A DNA stretch of 64,000 nucleotides. Source: JBFWUM01 sp050247255. Lineage in GTDB: Bacteria; Acidobacteriota; Vicinamibacteria; Vicinamibacterales; UBA2999. The stretch lies in NCBI GenBank assembly GCA_050247255.1, contig JBFWUM010000007.1, forward strand, positions 37,208 through 101,207, written 5' to 3'. The notes beneath the pieces were generated by a model. It saw only the letters and a list, made by a program, of their open reading frames with translations. It made no database searches and was not told the origin of the DNA. Positions 59,386 to 64,000 of this stretch are shown here, piece by piece; within the stretch, counting starts at the first letter, position 1, and each line of letters begins with the position of its first letter. The position numbers were made by a program, and so were the translations under genes.

Positions 59386-61124
59386 ACGCATTCTTCCGGC
59401 TGCTTCGCTACGCGCGGCCGTATCGCGCCCGGCTCGCCAGCGCGCTGGCGGCGATGGTGGTGTACGGCGCGGCCTCCGCCGGGGTCGCGGCGATGATCCA
59501 GCCGATCCTCGACGAGGTCCTCCCCAGCCGCGAGAACCTCGCCACCACCATCGGGCTGATCGTCGTGCTGTATCTCGTCAAGGGCGCCGGCGCGTACCTG
59601 TCCGGTTTCCTGATGACCGACGTGGGGCAGCGCGTCGTCCGCGACATCCGCAACGTCCTCTTCACCCACGTCCTCGGCCAGTCGGCGGCCTTCTTCGCCG
59701 TGAACCCGCACGGCAAGCTGATGTCGCGGATCACCAACGACGTCGCCCAGATCCAGCAGGCGGTGTCGGAGACGCTCGGCGACCTCGCGCGCGAATCGCT
59801 CGCGCTCATCGGCTTCGCGGTGCTGCTGTTCTATTACGACCCGCGGCTGGCCATCGTCTGTTTCACCGGCGCGCCGCTGGTCGTCTATCCGCTCGTGCGT
59901 CTCGGGCAGCGCGTGCGGCGGACGACGCGGCGCTCCCAGGAAGCGCTCGAGCAGATCACCCACCTGAGCGCCGAGGCATTCACCGGCCACCGCATCGTCA
60001 AGGCGTTCGGCGCGGAACGGCGGGAGCGGTCGAAGTTCGAGGCGGCGTCGCATCACCTGTATCGCACCAGCATGAAGGTGACCAGCGTGCTGTCGGTGAT
60101 GCCGCCGCTGATGGAGTTCATCGGCGGGCTCGCCTTCGCCGCGGCGCTCTGGTACGGGAGCCAGGAGATTGCCACCGGCCGGCTGACGACGGGCGAGTTC
60201 ATCGCCTTCATCGCCGCGCTGTTCATGATGTACGGCCCGGCGAAGAAGCTGAGCCGCGTCAACGCCAACCTGCAGCAGGCGATCGGCGCGTCGGAGCGGA
60301 TCTTCGAGATGCTCGACACGCACAGCGAGGTGCGCGAACGGGAGGGCGCCGCGGCGCTGCCGCCGTTTGGCGGCGCCATCGAGTTCCGCGACGTCCAGTT
60401 CTCGTACCCGGGCGCCGAAGCCGCGACGCTGCGCGGCGTCTCGCTGACCGTCCGCGCGGGGCAGACGCTGGCCATCGTCGGGCGCAGCGGCGCGGGAAAG
60501 ACGACGATGGTGAACCTGGTGCCGCGGTTCTACGATGTCGCCAGCGGCGCCATCACCATCGACGGGCACGACCTGCGCGACGTAACGCTCGCCTCGCTGC
60601 GGGCGCAGATCGGCATCGTGACCCAGGAAACGGTGCTGTTCGACGACACCGTGGCCGCCAACATCGCCTACGGCCGGCCGACGGCCTCCCGGGCCGAGGT
60701 CGAGGCGGCCGCGAGAGCGGCGCACGCCGACGAGTTCATCCGCGCGCTGCCGGCCGGCTACGAGACGATGATCGGCGAGCGCGGCCAGCGCCTGTCGGGC
60801 GGCCAGCGGCAGCGGCTGGCGATTGCCCGCGCGCTGCTGCGCGATTCGCCGCTCCTGATCCTGGACGAGGCGACCTCGTCGCTCGACGCCGAGTCGGAGA
60901 TGCTGGTCCAGGATGCGCTGTCGACGCTGATGATGAACCGCACGTCGTTCGTCATCGCCCACCGCCTGTCCACCGTCCGCCGCGCCGACATCATCGTCGT
61001 GCTCGACCAGGGGCGGATCGTCGAAAGCGGCACGCACGAGGCGCTGCTGGCCCGTGGCGGCGCCTATGCGAAACTCTACGAGCTGCAGCTCCAGGAAGAG
61101 CCCGCCGAAGAGAATGTTTCATGA
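59382..61124 (+). CDS. Lipid A / polysaccharide exporter-like ABC transporter (MsbA type)
   Basis: 580 residues, a half transporter with fused membrane and ATPase parts. Six membrane helices (about 15-300), then the ATPase: Walker A GRSGAGKTT (about 367), Q-loop 'VTQETVLFDD', signature LSGGQRQRLAIARALL, Walker B 'LLILDEATSSLD' and His in 'VIAHRLSTV'. It works as a homodimer and flips lipid-linked substrates across the inner membrane; here either lipid A or the exopolysaccharide unit. GTG 59382 overlaps the upstream stop. Confidence 0.93.
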   Translation: MNAFFRLLRYARPYRARLASALAAMVVYGAASAGVAAMIQPILDEVLPSRENLATTIGLIVVLYLVKGAGAYLSGFLMTDVGQRVVRDIRNVLFTHVLGQSAAFFAVNPHGKLMSRITNDVAQIQQAVSETLGDLARESLALIGFAVLLFYYDPRLAIVCFTGAPLVVYPLVRLGQRVRRTTRRSQEALEQITHLSAEAFTGHRIVKAFGAERRERSKFEAASHHLYRTSMKVTSVLSVMPPLMEFIGGLAFAAALWYGSQEIATGRLTTGEFIAFIAALFMMYGPAKKLSRVNANLQQAIGASERIFEMLDTHSEVREREGAAALPPFGGAIEFRDVQFSYPGAEAATLRGVSLTVRAGQTLAIVGRSGAGKTTMVNLVPRFYDVASGAITIDGHDLRDVTLASLRAQIGIVTQETVLFDDTVAANIAYGRPTASRAEVEAAARAAHADEFIRALPAGYETMIGERGQRLSGGQRQRLAIARALLRDSPLLILDEATSSLDAESEMLVQDALSTLMMNRTSFVIAHRLSTVRRADIIVVLDQGRIVESGTHEALLARGGAYAKLYELQLQEEPAEENVS

Positions 61125-62014
61125 TTAAGTCGATGACCGGGTTCGCCTCGCTCACGCACGAGGACGAGCGCGCGACGCTTGGCGTGACGCTGCGCGCCGT
61201 GAACCACCGGTTCCTCGACGTTCAGCTGCGTGTTCCCTCGTCGCTGGCCGACCTCGAGTCGCGGGTGCGGGCGCTGCTGCAGAAGCGGCTGGCCCGCGGG
61301 CGCGTCGAGCTCCAGATCTCGCTGCAGCTGCGGACTGCGCCGGCGCCGACGGTGGAGCTGAACCAGGAGTTTGCCAACGCGCTGGCGGCGGCCATGGAGC
61401 AGGCGCGCGAGCGCGGCCTGATCACCGGCACGCTGACGCCGGGCGACCTGCTGCGGATGCCGCAGGCGATCAGCGTGCGCGAGCGGCCGGCAGAGGCCGA
61501 CCCGGCGCTCGAAGCGCAGCTCGGCGCCAGCGTCGCGGCGGCGGTGGAGCAGGCGCTGGCCGACCTCGACGCCATGCGCGTGCGGGAAGGCGGCCACCTG
61601 CGCGCCGACCTCGATGCCCGCACGGAACTGCTGCGCGAGCTGATCGAACGGCTGGCCGCAGCCGCCGAGGAAGGGCGCGGCGACGTCGAGGCGCGGCTGC
61701 ACGAGCGCGTGCGGGAGATCGGACAGGAGCTGCCGGTGGACCAGGCGATGATCGCGCAGGAGATCGTCCGCGCCGCGGCGCGCTCCGATATCAGCGAGGA
61801 GACGACGCGGTTCCGTGCCCACCTGGCGCACTGGGCGGCGCTCTCCGACAGCGACGAGCCGTGCGGCCGCAAGCTCGACTTCCTGCTGCAGGAGATGAAC
61901 CGGGAGGTCAACACCATCGGCTCGAAGGCCGACGGGCTGCGCGTGTCGGAGCTGATCATCTCGGCCAAGGCCGAACTCGAGAAGATGCGGGAGCAGGTCC
62001 AGAATGTCGAATAG
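61121..62014 (+). CDS. YicC/YloC-family endoribonuclease
   Basis: 297 residues. The start 'IKSMTGFASLTHEDE' and 'LRAVNHRFLDVQLRVP' are YicC signatures; the C-terminal DUF1732 part has 'LDFLLQEMNREVNTIGSKA'. The family cuts RNA with Mn2+ or Mg2+ and is nearly always next to gmk, as here (overlap of 11 bp). ATGA overlap with the ABC gene. Confidence 0.94.
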   Translation: MIKSMTGFASLTHEDERATLGVTLRAVNHRFLDVQLRVPSSLADLESRVRALLQKRLARGRVELQISLQLRTAPAPTVELNQEFANALAAAMEQARERGLITGTLTPGDLLRMPQAISVRERPAEADPALEAQLGASVAAAVEQALADLDAMRVREGGHLRADLDARTELLRELIERLAAAAEEGRGDVEARLHERVREIGQELPVDQAMIAQEIVRAAARSDISEETTRFRAHLAHWAALSDSDEPCGRKLDFLLQEMNREVNTIGSKADGLRVSELIISAKAELEKMREQVQNVE

Positions 62015-62621
62015 GGGGCTGCTCTTCATCGTGTCGGCGCCGTCCGGGACCGGGAAGACGACCCTGGTCGAGCGGCTCGTGCAGGTGGTGCCGAACCTGA
62101 AGATGTCCCGCTCCTACACGTCGCGGAAGGCCCGTCCGGGGGAGGCCGACGGGGTTGACTATAATTTCATCAGCCGGGAGCGGTTCGAGCAGATGATCCG
62201 GGACGGCGAGTTCCTGGAGCACGCCGACGTCTTCGGCAACTATTACGGGACGTGCGCGGCCGATACCGAGGCCACGCTGGCCGCCGGGCACGACCTGGTC
62301 CTGGTGATCGACGTGCAGGGGGCCACCCAGGTGCGCAACCGCGGCCTCGACACCGTGGGCATCTTCATCCTCCCGCCGTCGGCCGCCGTGCTCGAGCAGC
62401 GGCTCCGGGGACGCAGCAAGGACAGCGAGGAGCAGATTCGGCGGCGGCTCAACGTGGCCGCCCGCGAGGTGGCCGAGTGCGCCACCTACGAATACGTCGT
62501 CGTCAACGACGAGGTCGGGCCAGCGGTCGATCGCCTGCGGGCGATTGTCCTGGCCGAGCGGGCAAGGGTGAAGCCGATGCGCGCGACGGCCGAAACCGTG
62601 ATCGGGACATTTCGAACGTAG
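62004..62621 (+). CDS. gmk: Guanylate kinase
   Basis: 205 residues. P-loop 'VSAPSGTGKTTLVERLV' (about 9-25), 'SYTSRKARPGEADGVDYNF', 'FGNYYGTCAADTE' and 'LVIDVQGATQVR'. Phosphorylates GMP to GDP with ATP; needed for GTP and for recycling cyclic GMP species. Standard neighbours YicC and RpoZ. Complete. Confidence 0.96.
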   Translation: MSNRGLLFIVSAPSGTGKTTLVERLVQVVPNLKMSRSYTSRKARPGEADGVDYNFISRERFEQMIRDGEFLEHADVFGNYYGTCAADTEATLAAGHDLVLVIDVQGATQVRNRGLDTVGIFILPPSAAVLEQRLRGRSKDSEEQIRRRLNVAAREVAECATYEYVVVNDEVGPAVDRLRAIVLAERARVKPMRATAETVIGTFRT

Positions 62622-62628
62622 TTACGCT

Positions 62629-62694
62629 GAAAGGAGCCCGGGACTTCAGTCCCGGCTGAAGGAAAGGAGCCCGGGACTTCAGTCCCGGCTGAAG
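62629..62694 (+). repeat. Perfect 33-bp tandem duplication with hairpins in the gmk-rpoZ gap
   Basis: Two identical 33-bp units (62629-62661, 62662-62694), each with the palindrome CCGGGACTTCAGTCCCGG. They fill nearly the whole gap between gmk and rpoZ, so the rpoZ leader has two strong hairpins. The nearest AAGGAG is 27 bp from the rpoZ ATG, leaving that start with only a weak GAAG ribosome site. Confidence 0.9.
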
Positions 62695-62696
62695 AC

Positions 62697-62864
62697 ATGA
62701 CGCATCCGCCCAAGGAAAACCGTTTCGAGTTCGTCGTCATCGCCGGCAAGCGCGCCCGGCAGCTGCTCGCCGGCGCCACGCCGCGCGAGACCGGCGACAA
62801 GAAGATCACCATCGCTCAGCGCGAGGTGCTCCGGCGCAAGGTCGAGAAGATCGAAGAGGCATAA
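62697..62864 (+). CDS. rpoZ: RNA polymerase omega subunit
   Basis: 55 residues. 'NRFEFVVIAGKRARQLLAGA' followed by 'KKITIAQREVLRRKVEKIEE' is the omega signature: helix 1 with 'vaakRArql' and the 'iA.rEi' segment. It stabilises the beta-prime subunit of RNA polymerase. Shorter than the 90-residue E. coli protein, as in many other phyla. The coaBC GTG follows its stop with no spacer. Confidence 0.9.
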   Translation: MTHPPKENRFEFVVIAGKRARQLLAGATPRETGDKKITIAQREVLRRKVEKIEEA

Positions 62865-64000
62865 GTGGCCCTCGTCGCGCTGGGAGTCACCGGCGGCATC
62901 GGCGCCTACAAGGCTGTCGAGGTGTGCCGCGGGCTCCAGAAGCGCGGGCACGAGGTGGTCGCCGTGATGACGCAGTCGGCCACCCGCTTCGTCGGCCCGG
63001 TGACCTTCGAGGCGATCACGCGGCGGCAGGTCATCACGTCCCAATGGAAGCCGGGGGCGAACGCGGATATCGAGCACATCGCCATCGCCGACGGCATCGA
63101 CCTCTTGTTGGTCGCGCCGTGCACCGCCAACGTCGTTGGCAAGTTCGCCAACGGCATCGCCGACGACTTCCTCACCTCGCTCTACCTGGCCACGAAGGCG
63201 CCGGTTCTGCTGGCGCCGGCGATGAACGTCAACATGCTGGCGCACCCGGCGGTTCGGCAGAACCTCGACACGCTGGCGGCGCGCGGCGTCCGCTTCGCCG
63301 AGCCCGGCGAGGGCTACCTGGCGTGCGGCTGGATCGGCAAGGGGCGGCTGGCGGAGCCCGACGAGATCGTGGCGGCCGCCGAGCAGGTGCTGGTCCCGCG
63401 TGACTCGCCGCTGCGGGGACGCCGGGTCCTCGTCACCGCCGGCCCGACCTACGAAGACATCGATGCGGTCCGCTACGTCGGCAATCGTTCCAGCGGGCGG
63501 ATGGGGTTTGCGATCGCCGCCGAGGCGCGGCGGAGGGGAGCTACGGTCACGCTCGTGGCCGGCCCGACGCGGGTCGAGCCACCCTCGGTCGACGACTTCG
63601 TCCGCGTCCGGACCGCTGCTGAGATGCACGCCGCCGTCATGCGGCTGTCCGCCAATGCCGACATCGTCGTCATGGCCGCCGCCGTGGCTGACTACACCCC
63701 GGTCGCGCCCGCGAACGACAAGATCGCGAAGGCCGACGCGCCGCTGACGCTCACCCTCGAACGCACACGCGACATCCTCGCCGACCTCGGCCAGTTGCCC
63801 TCGCGGCGCGCTGACGGCCGGCCGCTGTTGGTCGGCTTTGCCGCCGAAACCGGCGAGGCCGTCCGGAAGGCTCGGGACAAACGCGCCCGCAAGCAGATCG
63901 ACGTGATCGTGGCCAACGACGTCACGCAGGAGGGGGCCGGCTTCGACGTGCCCACCAACGCGGTGACAATCGTCGATGACGAAGGCGAGCAGGTGGTGCC
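62865..64000 (+). CDS. coaBC: CoaBC phosphopantothenoylcysteine synthase/decarboxylase (3' truncated by window end)
   Basis: 378 residues and running off the edge. CoaC part: 'LGVTGGIGAYKAVEVCRGL', 'VAPCTANVVGKFANGIADDF', 'APAMNVNMLAHPAVRQNL' and 'LACGWIGKGRLAEP', with the Cys needed for decarboxylation. CoaB part starts near 'VLVTAGPTYEDIDAVRYVGN' and has 'AAAVADYTP' and 'NDKI'. It joins cysteine to phosphopantothenate using CTP and decarboxylates the product, two steps of coenzyme A synthesis. GTG 62865 abuts the rpoZ stop. Confidence 0.95.
   Translation, partial: MALVALGVTGGIGAYKAVEVCRGLQKRGHEVVAVMTQSATRFVGPVTFEAITRRQVITSQWKPGANADIEHIAIADGIDLLLVAPCTANVVGKFANGIADDFLTSLYLATKAPVLLAPAMNVNMLAHPAVRQNLDTLAARGVRFAEPGEGYLACGWIGKGRLAEPDEIVAAAEQVLVPRDSPLRGRRVLVTAGPTYEDIDAVRYVGNRSSGRMGFAIAAEARRRGATVTLVAGPTRVEPPSVDDFVRVRTAAEMHAAVMRLSANADIVVMAAAVADYTPVAPANDKIAKADAPLTLTLERTRDILADLGQLPSRRADGRPLLVGFAAETGEAVRKARDKRARKQIDVIVANDVTQEGAGFDVPTNAVTIVDDEGEQVV

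Noticed and set aside
62629..62694. CRISPR-like repeats
   Set aside because: Two directly adjacent copies with no spacer, and no cas genes anywhere in the window.

Overview
The window is high-GC DNA from a soil- or sediment-type bacterium, most likely an acidobacterium of the Vicinamibacteria (subdivision 6) kind. The signs are paired DUF1592/DUF1552 secreted cassettes, winged-helix proteins fused to PD40 propellers, CHAT proteins under ECF-like sigma factors, and short palindromic repeats that read as PPEGGSHGP, VASGFSRK or LRSGQA inside genes. Two runs of exactly 100 N (26347-26446 and 50825-50924) show that this is a scaffolded draft or metagenome-derived assembly. Coding density is very high: no gene-free stretch exceeds about 300 bases, and many neighbours overlap as ATGA or GTGA. 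I saw no rRNA, tRNA, CRISPR array or insertion sequence.

Region 1 (1-7275) is the most interesting. A co-translated set (patatin-like/GMC-associated fragment, alpha/beta hydrolase with a lost nucleophile, DRGH nuclease) faces a bacterial gasdermin. The gasdermin is divergent, almost start-to-start, from an operon of a death-like EAD1 adaptor protein and a membrane-anchored nSTAND1 NTPase ending in a pYEATS-like domain. This looks like a predicted cell-suicide or anti-phage module with sensor, adaptor and pore former. Unusually, no protease is encoded at the locus.

Region 2 (7271-20995) holds a secreted carboxylesterase and then a duplicated cassette: DUF1592 cytochrome-like protein, DUF1552 Tat protein and secreted ankyrin protein, twice, with a propeller-cytochrome c fusion between the copies. 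Region 3 (21023-27594, minus) has two membrane-bound winged-helix/PD40 regulators and the tRNA-thiolation pair cysteine desulfurase and MnmA. Region 4 (27653-32857) carries bactofilin, a methyltransferase-like protein, SAM hydrolase, acyl-CoA dehydrogenase, class II fructose-bisphosphatase and a VapBC-type toxin-antitoxin pair.

Region 5 (32862-38859) is a second protease-centred module: a sigma factor, a zinc-finger anti-sigma/TPR/CHAT peptidase fusion, an unknown protein, and an oppositely oriented caspase-like protein. Region 6 (38978-44808) has a lipoprotein, a Kelch protein, HflX, a TPR/SLH lipoprotein and PgsA.

Region 7 (44877-61124) is an exopolysaccharide locus. It has two minus-strand runs (UDP-xylose synthase, priming phosphotransferase and two GT4s; then GT4, GT4, GT2, TPR and ClC) and a plus-strand run (Ugd, GalE, GT2, ABC exporter), with a DegP-like trypsin protease between the minus runs. 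The plus-strand run continues without a break into housekeeping genes: YicC, guanylate kinase, RpoZ and CoaBC (cut by the window end).
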